Origin: Aurantiochytrium sp. KH105 | Taxonomy: Eukaryota > Sar > Bigyra > Thraustochytrida > Thraustochytriidae | Direction: 5' to 3' | Assembly: GCA_003116975.1 (NCBI GenBank) | Contig: BGKB01000042.1 | Span: 1-64,000, forward strand | DNA length: 64,000 nucleotides | Part shown: positions 30,701-40,228 of the stretch, piece by piece | Layout of the letters: every line of letters starts with the position of its first letter | How positions within the stretch are numbered: the first letter of the stretch is position 1 | Notes under the pieces: generated by a model | Seen by the model: the letters and a program-made list of their open reading frames with translations, nothing else | Databases searched by the model: none | Told to the model about the DNA's origin: nothing | Made by a program: the position numbers and the translations under genes

Positions 30701-31026
30701 ACGGACCAGGGTTGGATTTCTCTAGCGTAGCCGATCACGAGAATACGATCAGGAGAACTTGGGCTCGTCTAGTCACAGTCAGTCAATAGGGTTTACGGAC
30801 TTTCAGCAAATGGATGGCGAGCAAAGTAGAAAACAAGGACTGCTCGAGCCAGGCAGAGTTGGTAATTAGGTTAATAATGATAGTCTAAGCCGAACGAAGC
30901 TTGTTGAACGCCAACGTCGACCCCGTCTTCCCCATATCCCCCCTTTTCTATTTCCTTGTTGTCCCTGTTTGAGAGTAGCCGCCACGGAAACATGTCACCT
31001 ATTGCAGCTTCTCGCCGGCCTCAAGA

Positions 31027-33054
31027 TTACTGCGGAGCAGAGGCTGGTGGAACGTGAAGTTCCAGACATACTCGCAAAAGTCGAGCCATGTCAGGAGACA
31101 GGCCCGGGATGTGAAGCAAGTCGCGCACAAATCGCTTGGCAATAATGTCCCCGCTTGTGGATCCCGCAATCTGATCGTCCGAGACCATCAATGACGCTCC
31201 TGGTAAAGCCACTGGCGCGCCTGCTGCCATCGGCGCGCCAGCGACATTTGCGAGTTGGTTCGCTTGTACAAAGGGCTGTGCATGGTTCTGTGCTTGCGGT
31301 GGATTTGCGACGCCCATTTGCGTGGGGGGTGCGGGCGGCGGTGCCGTGGTCGTCGACGTTCCTACTGCAGACGCCGTCGCCTCCGCCGGTTGCGAAATCT
31401 TGAATGGCGATGACCAGACGCGCAAGAACTCTTCGTCTTCGTCCGCACTTACAAGCATGGGTGCAAATTGCGGAACTTTGCCGCTCGCCTGCGGCTTGGA
31501 GCCCGTGTATCGGCCCAGCGAGAATTGGTGCGCAGCGATGACGCTGCAAGGCATTACCATGAGGGCGTTCGGATTTCGCTTCCAGGCCAACGGGTTCAAA
31601 TCTGGAAGGAACCATCGCTCAATCTTGCCCGGATCTCCCTCCTCGCCATACCGCGTAGCAGCAAAGAGATAAGATCCGCACGCAACGAGATGCGTGGCAA
31701 AGATACTTGTCTCGAGCACTCGAACGCATTCCCAGGCGCGATTGTAGACGCGAATGTTAAAGTCAGCCGACGCTGCGACCACCAGATCGTTTGCGGACTC
31801 CGTCTGGGATCTGGCTTGCGCCTTATCGCGCGATGACTTTTCCTCTGTCTCATGTTGAGAGGATGCTTGGGGCATGTCAGCATCCCCGTCAGTTGCGTCC
31901 GCCGCGCCCTCGTCGGCCTTGACACGGCACAAGGCGCCCACGAACTCTGTGTTATCCTGGATGACATGCTCTGCTTTTTTCAGCACTGGAGCACCCGAGG
32001 CGGCAGACGCAGCCTCCGACGTCCCTTCTGGGGCGGCAGCGACAGCGACAGCAGGGGCCTTCCCGGCGCTCGTCTCCGCGGCGGCCTTGCCTCCCTTCGA
32101 GGACGAAGATGAAGAGGATGAAGACGCCGGGGCCGTGGTTGCAGTTTTCTGTTGCACAGACTTTGCTTCACGCAGGCACTTGGCAATATCCCATACCCGA
32201 ATGGAGCAGTCATCCGAGCTGCTGACAAGGCGAGCCGACTCTGCATCTCCAGCGAGCGACGGCAGCGTGAGCAAGCACAGCACACTATCCTCGTGACCAT
32301 TGAGCATGAAGAGGCACGACCATGTCGAGGCGTCCCAGCAGGCAATGGTCGCATCAAGAGAACCAGAAAAGAGCAAATTGCGACCCATCGCGGATTCATT
32401 CTCTAGACTTGCCAGAACTTGCACCTCGTGCGTGTGTGCCTCTTCGATTGTGTATACGACGCTGAGGTCGAACAAGCTCACGAGTACAATGTCGCAACCA
32501 GCGCCCGCCACCAGGAGCGAGACCATGCCGTTTGATTCTTTGGCCTTTGCCGTGAGAGCAGCGCTTGATGACTTGGTCGAGCGCTTGCCTTTTCCTGCCT
32601 GTGCAGGAAAGTTAATGCCGCCGCGCATCTCGATGAGTCCATATACACTGGCGCCTTGTTTGAGCTCGAGACTTGTCACCCTTGCAAAAGAATTCAGGCA
32701 GTCCCAGAGGTCAAGATTGCCGGCTTGCGTACCTGTGCAGAGGAGTGCGCAGCTCCCTCGTGCGCATCGAAAGCAGCGTCGCACGGCTGCGTCAAAATCA
32801 TCTTCACGCTTTTCGAGCACGAGACACGAGAGCACGTGCCCGTTCATGGGCACCTCCGCGCGTGCTGGCGTGAGGCTCATTTTCTGTCGCTTGCGGCGGA
32901 CCTCCGCCTCCTCGCGCTTCTTAATACGCTCCTTCTCCTCGTCCAGCTTGCGCTTCTCGCGCACCTGCTCGAGCTCCTTGCGTTTGCGCTCAATGTCGTC
33001 CAGCTTTTTCTGCTGCTCCATGATGCGTTCCTGGCACTTGGCGAGCTCGTCCAT
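31027..33054 (-). CDS. WD40-repeat protein with N-terminal coiled coil
   Basis: 675 residues from the only in-frame ATG (33054); the frame above it opens with TTG. Residues 1-60 are a highly charged Lys/Glu/Arg coiled coil (KKLDDIERKRKELEQVREKR), ending in a basic RRKRQK. A beta-propeller follows with clear WD units: GTQAGNLDLWDCL, FSGSLDATIACWD followed by FMLNGHEDSVLCLL, and VSSSDDCSIRVWDI. It is interrupted by a disordered Ser/Ala/Glu segment (~330-450), then ASADFNIRVYN and LVSADEDEEFLRVWS. The last 30 residues (KRFVRDLLHIPGLSPDMARLL) form a separate helical tail. The whole could be a scaffold; the coiled coil plus propeller order is shared by several unrelated families and I cannot name one. 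Confidence 0.8.
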   Translation of the reverse strand: MDELAKCQERIMEQQKKLDDIERKRKELEQVREKRKLDEEKERIKKREEAEVRRKRQKMSLTPARAEVPMNGHVLSCLVLEKREDDFDAAVRRCFRCARGSCALLCTGTQAGNLDLWDCLNSFARVTSLELKQGASVYGLIEMRGGINFPAQAGKGKRSTKSSSAALTAKAKESNGMVSLLVAGAGCDIVLVSLFDLSVVYTIEEAHTHEVQVLASLENESAMGRNLLFSGSLDATIACWDASTWSCLFMLNGHEDSVLCLLTLPSLAGDAESARLVSSSDDCSIRVWDIAKCLREAKSVQQKTATTAPASSSSSSSSSKGGKAAAETSAGKAPAVAVAAAPEGTSEAASAASGAPVLKKAEHVIQDNTEFVGALCRVKADEGAADATDGDADMPQASSQHETEEKSSRDKAQARSQTESANDLVVAASADFNIRVYNRAWECVRVLETSIFATHLVACGSYLFAATRYGEEGDPGKIERWFLPDLNPLAWKRNPNALMVMPCSVIAAHQFSLGRYTGSKPQASGKVPQFAPMLVSADEDEEFLRVWSSPFKISQPAEATASAVGTSTTTAPPPAPPTQMGVANPPQAQNHAQPFVQANQLANVAGAPMAAGAPVALPGASLMVSDDQIAGSTSGDIIAKRFVRDLLHIPGLSPDMARLLRVCLELHVPPASAPQ

Positions 33055-33702
33055 GGTTCCTGCGCGCCACGCCGGCGCGGACCGCCTGCGCGCCTCTTTC
33101 CCGCGCCCACGCTTCTTGCTTGCCAGTGCCTTTCGCCCGTCTCTCGCGCACAAGCGGCCAGGCCCGCGCGACCTTAGTTTTCCGTACTGTACTTTCGACG
33201 AATTCGGACGAAACCCAAAATAAGCGCAAACCCAAGGGTAGTAGGCCTAGTTCTTTCCTACCGTAAACCATGGATCACGCCAGTGAGGGCACAACACTTA
33301 TCTCGCCTGTGGTAGCCTACTACACGTTGTGGCCGACCTCTGAGACAATGTCGACAAAAACCCAAGCGCTTTTCTTCTTGACCTCTAGGTTTTTTTTCAA
33401 ACGAAATCAGCGCGTGCCACTAGGGGAGCAACCATTCTCAAATATGATGAGCCAGCTTCAACGTGAGCATTGGCAGGCTAAAGTAGCCAGACTAGCTCCT
33501 TTACCGCGTTCTCGATTGATCTTGCTCCAAAAGCCAAGACTACCAAGATTGGATGCAAAGCTGACAAATTTCTTCTCGGACAGCCAAAAATGCATCATAG
33601 CCAAGTCGACACACGAAAAAATTATAATAAGCTTGACTGTACTTTTGGTCAGTGATTTTTCGAGACAAGAAGTTGGAAAATTGCTTGCTAGCGTCGCTCA
33701 TT
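33055..33702. other. Intergenic, WD40 gene 5' flank and ArfGAP 3' flank
   Basis: 648 bp between two minus-strand genes, GC-rich near the WD40 start and AT-rich beyond about 33.3 kb. A 148-codon ATG-started plus-strand frame (33270-33716) overlaps the ArfGAP end and shows no domain, so it is not called. Confidence 0.45.
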
Positions 33703-34572
33703 CTAATGGCTGCTAGTGCCACAAAGGCCAAACGCTCCAAAGAATGCGTCGCTTTCCCGATATGCATCGAGAATCTCGCGACAGCGTTGCTCGTGAGAGA
33801 TTGCCTCGGACACACGAGGGTTGACTTCAGCTTTGCAATCTTGCACAATTTTGTCTTCCCTTTGGTCGCCATCCTCTCTATGTTCGGTATGGCTAGAAAA
33901 GCCACCGAGATGGTGTTCAGGACCAGCAGGATTCTCAACCGCGGATGGCGCCTCCATTTCACCTTCTTCTCCAATCTGCGAAGATTCGCTTTTCACGGCA
34001 CCGAGGCCACGACGCCGCATCGGCGTCCGTCGACGAACGGCCCGAGGCACTGGAGTTGTTGAACTACCTCTCGTGCTCGTCGATTTCTTCTCGATCTTTT
34101 GCACCAAGCGTGCGCATTCTTCCGGACAAGGTACCCATCGTTGCTTTACATATTTGTCACGGATAAATTGCTCAATGTCTTTGCGATCATGCGTGGTGGC
34201 GCGGGGCCGGGGCCCAGGTCCAAATTGCGCCAGGTAGATGCTGTTTGCGCGGACGTTGCCCATTGTCCGCATGCACTCGACCTCGTCTGCATACCATAAA
34301 TACGTTTTAGTGGTGAATGACTTGACTTGACTAATATCGCGGCCCAAAGAGCGGTGAACCTGGGCACAATCAATGCAGATGAAGATACCGTGCGGAAGTG
34401 CAGCCCATCCTGGTGCCCGGGCCTCGCAGTCCGCGCACACTCCGTTTCCACCCTTGGAGCGTAAGCCCTTGAGCGTTGCATGGCTCGTATGGTCTGCTCG
34501 CTTTGCATCCTCCTTCTCTTCGGCGGTCCGGTGGCAAAGCCCCTTGACTTTCGGCAGCACGTGCAGGAGCAT
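33703..34572 (-). CDS. Arf GTPase-activating protein (SMAP/AGD-like)
   Basis: 289 residues from an ATG. The ArfGAP zinc finger begins near residue 45 with the exact spacing C-x2-C-x16-C-x2-C ([12 protein letters not shown]...FICIDC), followed by [16 protein letters not shown], where the Arg of HRSLG is the catalytic arginine finger. The fold continues with [17 protein letters not shown] and [15 protein letters not shown]. ArfGAPs stimulate GTP hydrolysis on Arf and so control coat assembly on Golgi and endosomes. No BAR, PH or ankyrin domain follows. The C-terminal ~120 residues are charged and disordered, with a basic [12 protein letters not shown] patch, as in small SMAP-type members. It diverges from the codanin-1 gene 549 bp away. 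Confidence 0.93.
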   Translation of the reverse strand: MLLHVLPKVKGLCHRTAEEKEDAKRADHTSHATLKGLRSKGGNGVCADCEARAPGWAALPHGIFICIDCAQVHRSLGRDISQVKSFTTKTYLWYADEVECMRTMGNVRANSIYLAQFGPGPRPRATTHDRKDIEQFIRDKYVKQRWVPCPEECARLVQKIEKKSTSTRGSSTTPVPRAVRRRTPMRRRGLGAVKSESSQIGEEGEMEAPSAVENPAGPEHHLGGFSSHTEHREDGDQREDKIVQDCKAEVNPRVSEAISHEQRCREILDAYRESDAFFGAFGLCGTSSH

Positions 34573-35121
34573 GCTTGCTTGCTTGCTTGCTAGCTACGCT
34601 TGCTAGCTACGCTTGCTGGCTGCAGCTGGTGCGGCGTTGGCTTTTGAGGTTTTGGCTTCGATCAGGCTGCTCACTTTGCAGGTTTGCTCGCGGTCGCGCT
34701 GTCGGCCCCGCGCGCACGCCACCGCGCCCTGGCGGCCACGTGGTCTCCGCTCGAGTCAGCTGCCGGTTCCACTCACGGTCAGCATGACGTGGTCCGCGCG
34801 GCCAGCCGCGTGGGGTGGGGGGCTGCGGCCGGAACCGAGCGAGCGAGCCTCCGCGACTCTGCGCAGGAGAGAGAGCTGCGCCCGCCGCGAGCCCGCGGTC
34901 CTCGTCGGCGCCGCGGGCGCCTGCCCGTCGTCGCGCGCAGCGGCCGCAGCCGCAGCGAGAGCGATGGAAATGGAGCGCGTGGCCGGAGCCGAGTCTGCGC
35001 TGCGCAGAGTCAAGCCTGACCTGGCCTCGCAATCTGCGCAACGCAAAGCCGGGGCCGAGGCGCGCAGAGCGGCAGCAACGAGGGCGCGCAGAGCGGCAAC
35101 AACGACGGCGGCGGCGGCGCG
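34573..35121. promoter_or_regulatory. Divergent intergenic region, ArfGAP/CDAN1
   Basis: 549 bp, strongly GC-rich toward CDAN1. A TTGC tetranucleotide run and two copies of TGCTAGCTACGCT lie just upstream of the ArfGAP start (about 34575-34620). GGCGGC and GCAGAGCGGCAACAA repeats precede the CDAN1 ATG. Confidence 0.45.
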
Positions 35122-38091
35122 ATGGGCGCGGCGCTGGCGGAGCAGCTGCGCGCCGTGCTCGAGGGCGGCGCGCGCGCGGAGGAGGTCGCGGCGCGGGCCG
35201 CGGAGCAGCGGCGGCGCGGGGAGGGCGACCTGGGCCGCGCGCTCGCGCGGGAGCTGCGCGCGGCGGCGGAGGCGGCGCTCGCGCGGGGGCGCTGCGCGCA
35301 GGGCGCGGGCGCGGAGCAGGGCGCGGGGCCCGGCGCGCGCAGGGGCGGCAGGGCGCGCAAGGAGCGCCGCGGGCGCAGCCGCGAGCGCAGGGGCGGCGGC
35401 CACAACGCACCGGACGCGCCCGCCGCGGCGAACCGGGGCCGAGGGCGGCGACGTGGCGGCGGGGGAGCAGCACCAGCACCAGCACCAGCACCAGCACCAG
35501 CACCAGGAGGCGGAGGAAGCGGAAGAGGTAAAGGGGAATGGGAGGCCGACGATGTCGCTGGGTCCCAGCCCAAGCGGCTGCGCAAGCCCAACGAAGCCTT
35601 TGGACGCCGAAACCTGCGCTCGCCCATGGCCAACCCCGTGTCCTCCTCGCAGGCCTCGCAGGCAATGAACGAAGCAGCGGCACATGATGTTAGCGGCTTT
35701 CCGCAGCCCACCTTTGCCTTTCTTGCACTCGCGCCGCGAGATCGCCGACAAATTGGCCAGCTGGCGCAGCTGTACGCGATGCTCATCGGCAGGGGGTGCA
35801 TGGACTCGACTGAGGCCGAGATTGGCTTCGTCTTCTCGCTTCTTGTGTCCCTCGAGCGACACGTCGAAAGCGCGGCATCATCGTCTTCCGACGCTCAGGC
35901 GACGTCGATGCACGCCTCTGCACCTCCTCGGCCCCCGCCCTCTCACCAGCAGGCCAGACCAGCATCGTCTGCCGCATCATTGCTACCGAGCTCCAAGGAT
36001 GGCTGGGTGCACTTTGCATGTGTGGCCGTGCAGCACTTGGAAAGCGTTTTGCTTGCCTTTGGCTCCTCGCTTCTTGCGCAACTCGTGCAACTTCGAACCT
36101 TGCAAATTTATGCAGCGCCTGTAGTGCAACGCGTCATACTTCGCCTCCAGACTGCAACGCCTCTGGCTGCACCCGGCGGTATGTCTACGCAACCTTGGAG
36201 CGTCCAGGTTGCCCAACCGTTCCGCGCGCAGACAGACTCGCGTCTGCACTTCAAAAATCCCGAACTTTCGCGCCTCTTTTCGAATCGCGAATCCTCGCGT
36301 GACCAGCTGCTCCGTGCCTATCGCGAGTTCGAGCAAGCCATGAGCGACAAAGGCGCTGATAGTGTGGATGCCAAATCGTCTCTCGCCCAGGGGATAGCTT
36401 CGCGCGCTGCATCAGCCTGTTCGACAAGCCTCGATGCTGCAAACACGTATTGGTTTGCACAACTCTTTGTCTCCACCATGATTCAAGTAAGCGCTGCCGA
36501 TGCACAAATGTGCGACACCGCAACGCCTCGGGCCTCAAGCTTGTTTTTTATCGACTTTGCCAGCGCCTGCAAGCACCATACCATCATGGTTGCCATTGAG
36601 ACCGTGGCGCACAGCGAGCTCATGCGACTCGCAGACCTCGACGCCTTTGGCAAAGACACTACGTTCCCGGCGCAGTGCGCTGTGCATGTTCGATCGGTAC
36701 GTGCACTCGGCCGACTTCTCGGCGCGCTTGGGCGCGCTGTGTTTGCGTGGCTCCACGAGCCTGTTTTCAAGGAACGATCCGAGGCACTTTCCGTCCTCGT
36801 TTCCGAGGCTTCAGACATTGCGGCGCGAGCAAAGTCGGGCTCTCAGATCCCCATTGCTCGCTATCTTCGTGATGCGCGGTCAGCGAATCGCCTTGCGCAA
36901 ACGGTCCCTTGGGTCGTAGAGATGCTTGCAGTTCGAAGCCAGGATCCCATCATTTGGTCGAACAAGGGCTTTCAGTGCGCACTTTTCGAGTTATCGCAGA
37001 TCCTTGCTTGTGCAAGTGATCGATCGCGCCCCGAACAGCTCTTTGTCTCCACAGAAATCGAGGCCCTGTTCTCACACCTGGGCTTTGGTAACGTGGCTGC
37101 AGTCACCGCCAACGAATTTGCGCACGAGGTCGAAGAAGGTGGAAAAGGAAAGGGAGAAAGAGATGGAGAGGATGTTGACATCATTACGGCAGACTTGGAG
37201 CCGGCGTGCTGGTCGGGGGCGATCGAGCACGTTATCCAAGATCTTGCCTTTGCCGACGAGTGGCCTGCTCTGAGACGTTTGCGCCAGTTCGTTACGCCCG
37301 GCAACCACATGCAAGGGCAAGCATCAACTCAACACGACCCGTACCAAGCCAAAAGCGAAAATCAAGCGAGCCCAGGCATTGTACAAGCGGGCGTCCCACT
37401 TGATCAAGATACGAATATGCAGCGGGCGCTCGCGACAACATTTTTGCAACGAAATCCCGTGTTACAGGGTATTGTGGACTTTGGGACGCGCATTATAGCG
37501 GATGGTTTCATTGAGGACGCATTTTCCGTTCCGGGTAATATTTTCGTGGGAAAGGCTGTGTCGGAGGCCCTGCAAAAGCATCCAGGCGCAGCGAATCAGG
37601 CGAAAGCAGCCCATGCTGCCCTTCACAAGGCCTCCGACGCGCTCTTAGCCGAGGCCCAGGACAAGTTGCGCGCTCCGTCGCTTGATCTCATGCGCGCCAG
37701 CTGTCACGCGCATGCAGTACGCGGTACCAAGCACAAGAAAGCTGTACAAGAGACGGCTGCGTCAATTCTTCTCTCGCAAGCCTGCGACCGCATTGCCTTT
37801 GCATTGCAGACGCGTTTGCCGCGCATCATTGAGGACCTCGTTGCCAAGTCGATCAAGGAGAAGTCCGTGCTCGCCAGGCCGCATCGTCCCCAATCGCATT
37901 TTAAACCCTGCTCTGTTACAGTGCGCGAGACGGTCGAGGCGCTTGGTAATACTCCTTCTCGCCCTGCGCAGCTCAATTTGTTACGCAAGCTTGTGACGGA
38001 CCCGAATGAAGCAGCCCTTTTTGAGCGCCAAGACCTCGTTCGCCAGCTTAATGATGCTGTCTGCCCCGACATTCTCGTGCTTGATTTGTGA
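35122..38091 (+). CDS. CDAN1: Codanin-1 homologue
   Basis: 989 residues from the first in-frame ATG. Animal codanin-1 binds the histone chaperone ASF1 in the cytosol and the nuclease CDIN1; mutations cause dyserythropoietic anaemia. Blocks match codanin-1 in order. FRAQTDSRLHF (~366) matches SFQPETDNRANF, followed by a helix LLRAYREFEQAM matching VLREWEDHH. IASRAASACSTSLDAANTYW matches the [21 protein letters not shown] region, then FAQLFVSTMIQ matches VRLFQKQLLQM. QTVPWVVEML (~592) matches LTVPWLVEFL. RALATTFLQRNPVLQGIVDF matches LAQAFFHNQPPSLRRTVEF, and a final helical domain follows. The N-terminal ~165 residues are Ala/Arg/Gly-rich with an (AP)n stretch, as animal codanin-1 also is. It is about 240 residues shorter than human codanin-1. 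Homology is judged by remembered family sequence, not by a search. Confidence 0.78.
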   Translation: MGAALAEQLRAVLEGGARAEEVAARAAEQRRRGEGDLGRALARELRAAAEAALARGRCAQGAGAEQGAGPGARRGGRARKERRGRSRERRGGGHNAPDAPAAANRGRGRRRGGGGAAPAPAPAPAPAPGGGGSGRGKGEWEADDVAGSQPKRLRKPNEAFGRRNLRSPMANPVSSSQASQAMNEAAAHDVSGFPQPTFAFLALAPRDRRQIGQLAQLYAMLIGRGCMDSTEAEIGFVFSLLVSLERHVESAASSSSDAQATSMHASAPPRPPPSHQQARPASSAASLLPSSKDGWVHFACVAVQHLESVLLAFGSSLLAQLVQLRTLQIYAAPVVQRVILRLQTATPLAAPGGMSTQPWSVQVAQPFRAQTDSRLHFKNPELSRLFSNRESSRDQLLRAYREFEQAMSDKGADSVDAKSSLAQGIASRAASACSTSLDAANTYWFAQLFVSTMIQVSAADAQMCDTATPRASSLFFIDFASACKHHTIMVAIETVAHSELMRLADLDAFGKDTTFPAQCAVHVRSVRALGRLLGALGRAVFAWLHEPVFKERSEALSVLVSEASDIAARAKSGSQIPIARYLRDARSANRLAQTVPWVVEMLAVRSQDPIIWSNKGFQCALFELSQILACASDRSRPEQLFVSTEIEALFSHLGFGNVAAVTANEFAHEVEEGGKGKGERDGEDVDIITADLEPACWSGAIEHVIQDLAFADEWPALRRLRQFVTPGNHMQGQASTQHDPYQAKSENQASPGIVQAGVPLDQDTNMQRALATTFLQRNPVLQGIVDFGTRIIADGFIEDAFSVPGNIFVGKAVSEALQKHPGAANQAKAAHAALHKASDALLAEAQDKLRAPSLDLMRASCHAHAVRGTKHKKAVQETAASILLSQACDRIAFALQTRLPRIIEDLVAKSIKEKSVLARPHRPQSHFKPCSVTVRETVEALGNTPSRPAQLNLLRKLVTDPNEAALFERQDLVRQLNDAVCPDILVLDL

Positions 38092-38414
38092 TTATGAACA
38101 AAGTAAAAATGTACCATTTTTGTCGTGGGTCTAAACCTAGGCCTAGGCCTGGCGCATGTTCACTCGTACGTCCGAGAAGCCAGCGAATGTGGAAATTATT
38201 ATAAAATTTTAAATGCGCTGTGTTTTTTTCCCAGGCCTGGCAACTAACGAACGACCTGCCTCACAGTCAGAAGCAGACTGGAGTCGCGCAGACGAGAAGA
38301 GGCAAGCACGAGCGGACGTGGAGGCGTCGAGGGCAACGTGCTGTGCTACGCTACGCGTAGGCGACGCGTTCGCGTCTGCAGGCAACGAACGACCAAACAC
38401 AGTCGGTCTCCCTC
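38092..38414. promoter_or_regulatory. Spacer between CDAN1 and the SPICE1-like gene
   Basis: 323 bp between tandem plus-strand genes. The CDAN1 end has AT-rich ATTATTATAAAATTTTAAAT (38196-38215) and two CCTAGG-type palindromes near 38135-38150. The remainder is the promoter and 5' UTR of the next gene. Confidence 0.4.
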
Positions 38415-40079
38415 ATGGCCGACTGGGACGACGAAGATGCTGCTACTGCTGCTGCTGCAGCGCGTCTGCGTGGTCCTTTATACAGCGCGCAACTAGAAGA
38501 GGCGCGCATTGCGTTGCAGGGGACAACACCTGCGCGACTCGTCGCGAGCGGCTTGAAGGTATCTGTCGTGAGCACCATGGAGACATCGTCAACGCCGCTT
38601 GCACACGTGGACGGCGAGCGACCAGCGTCGCGCGGTCCACAAAGGCGTCTCCGCTTTGACCTAAGCCCCTCGTATGAGCCGTCTTCACCGAGCCCAGGGA
38701 GCATCCATTCGCCAACAACAATGATGTCTCAGTATCTTGGTCGATCATCGCCAGCTGACGAAGGCACGAGCAACGCCAAGACGGAGCAGCCAAGAGACGA
38801 GAATGCAACCGCATCATCATCCCTTCATCTTTCCCAGGAAGCCGGTAGCCATCTTCTCCGTTCACTTTCTGCAACTAAAGGTAGTACAAAAGGCCTCGGT
38901 TCGCCACGTCGCCTTCCTTTGGGATCACAGTCAGCCGACCGGCAGAGAGCGGCCTCAAACAGTAAAGCAACAAATCGTGGTGCCACGTATGGCGCAAGTT
39001 GGTCCGCGGATAAGTCGGGTCCCCGGCGACGAGGGCCAGGATCCGCGCGCAGAGCGCATAGTGCAACACCACGAAGACGCAAGGCCAGCGTAGGGGCCAA
39101 ATCCACGCCTCGAGACCGAGAGCGCCGCAAACAAAGCGCGGACTCTACACAAGCTAAAGCCAAAGCAAAGCCGCGCCCTGCCTGGGATAGTACCATTCAC
39201 GACCTGTCCAAGTACAAGCTCGATAAGGAAGCCCAAAAGCTCCACCGTCTTACGCACACTTCCCGCTTCGACCGTAGCGCACGAAAACGTCTAGAAAAGG
39301 AAGGTATCTCCGTTGAAGAGCAAGAGTCGACGCTTAGTGCAGTCTTATCACCCCCATGGCTCATTCGGCACACGCCAAAACAAGAAAAAGTCGACCAAGA
39401 TGGGGAGGAGGAAGAGGAGGAGGATGACGGCGAGAGATCCCCCGCAACCAAATTGTCAGTGCAAGCTCATCGCCCGGCACGCTCGTCAGCAAAGAGCTCG
39501 AAAAATGACAGCCCTGAGACAGGCGACGCGTCCTCCTGCACTGAAAGGAGCGACAGTACAGACACTAACGAGGCTGCTGTGAAGCGTGGCCAATTGGACG
39601 CCGCGTTTGAGGAGCTCAAAGCCCAGGTCAGTCGCTACGAGACCGCAACCGGGCGCAGTGGGTCAGCATATCTTGGAGATCAACTCGATGAAAGCGAGAC
39701 AGACCCGATGGCGAACCGCGAGATGGACCTCATGAAGCTTTGCACGCGGCTAATAGGCCATTTAGCACACTGCGAGCGAGACTTGGCGGAGCGCACCGAG
39801 CGTCTCAAGATTGTCGACGATGAAAAACGAAGTCTCGAAGCAGAGAATGAAGCCTCGCGACAGCACTGCGAGGACCTCAATGACCAAGTAAACACCTTGC
39901 AGCGTGAACTCACGGCCTTGCGCGCGTCTGGTTCCCACTCGCAAGCTCGCACGGAGGTAGCCTTGCCAACGTTTGCATATGAGTCGCCGAGCCCTCGCCG
40001 TGCCCATCGCGAGGCGGATCTTGCTCGCATTTCTCGCAGACATGAGCTGTTGGCCCGCTGGCAAGCAGCATCGCAATAA
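38415..40079 (+). CDS. SPICE1-like centriole/spindle protein
   Basis: 554 residues from the first ATG. Two separate blocks resemble SPICE1, a centriole and spindle protein needed for centriole duplication in animals. Around residue 257, WDSTIHDLSKYKL and the charged helix after it match the SPICE1 N-terminal signature WD(N/S)TVTDL. Around 400-470, ELKAQVSRYETATGRSG matches EHEMEEYERWTGREV, then LMKLCTRLIGHLAHCERDL matches SSLCRLVRYLKESEIQL, and both proteins run on as a coiled coil (to ~515). The first 250 residues are disordered and basic (Ser, Arg, Pro), so the signature sits further in than in animals. The C-terminal SPRRAHREADLARISRRHEL is charged. The acidic run EEEEEDDGE is near 335. 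The match is by recall of the family, so it needs a profile search. Confidence 0.62.
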   Translation: MADWDDEDAATAAAAARLRGPLYSAQLEEARIALQGTTPARLVASGLKVSVVSTMETSSTPLAHVDGERPASRGPQRRLRFDLSPSYEPSSPSPGSIHSPTTMMSQYLGRSSPADEGTSNAKTEQPRDENATASSSLHLSQEAGSHLLRSLSATKGSTKGLGSPRRLPLGSQSADRQRAASNSKATNRGATYGASWSADKSGPRRRGPGSARRAHSATPRRRKASVGAKSTPRDRERRKQSADSTQAKAKAKPRPAWDSTIHDLSKYKLDKEAQKLHRLTHTSRFDRSARKRLEKEGISVEEQESTLSAVLSPPWLIRHTPKQEKVDQDGEEEEEEDDGERSPATKLSVQAHRPARSSAKSSKNDSPETGDASSCTERSDSTDTNEAAVKRGQLDAAFEELKAQVSRYETATGRSGSAYLGDQLDESETDPMANREMDLMKLCTRLIGHLAHCERDLAERTERLKIVDDEKRSLEAENEASRQHCEDLNDQVNTLQRELTALRASGSHSQARTEVALPTFAYESPSPRRAHREADLARISRRHELLARWQAASQ

Positions 40080-40228
40080 CAATAGCATATGCGGGATATC
40101 ATGGGTAGGGTGGAAGAGGGGCAGGAGATAGCTCGCAAAGCTCGCCAGTGCGCACATGATTATAGGTATGTCATTTCTAAAAAATGAAAAGAAGAGGATA
40201 GAAGAGAGGAGTGTAACAAAGGTCGCTC

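Larger units (their letters stand above)
25787..31026. other. 5.2 kb gene-poor, repeat-rich intergenic block
   Basis: Both ends border minus-strand genes, so it holds the 5' flank of the 871-residue gene and the 3' end of the WD40 gene. It is GC-rich and packed with microsatellites: TTTG/TGTC (25801-25843), GCTTTCTC (26005-26045), GATC (26225-26270), CAG (27194-27241), TTCAAG hexanucleotides (27676-27792), CGCGT (28849-28872 and 28976-29011) and CTCTG (30175-30212). No open frame with domain-like structure was found on either strand. UTRs or non-coding RNA are possible but not shown. Confidence 0.45.

Noticed and set aside
33270-33716. 148-codon ATG-started plus-strand frame
   Set aside because: No domain, overlaps the 3' end of the ArfGAP gene and lies in AT-rich sequence where stops happen to be missing.
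34613-35683. Long Arg/Ala-rich frames on both strands upstream of and overlapping the CDAN1 start
   Set aside because: They are products of very high GC with few stops and overlap the codanin-1 reading frame, which carries the recognisable homology.
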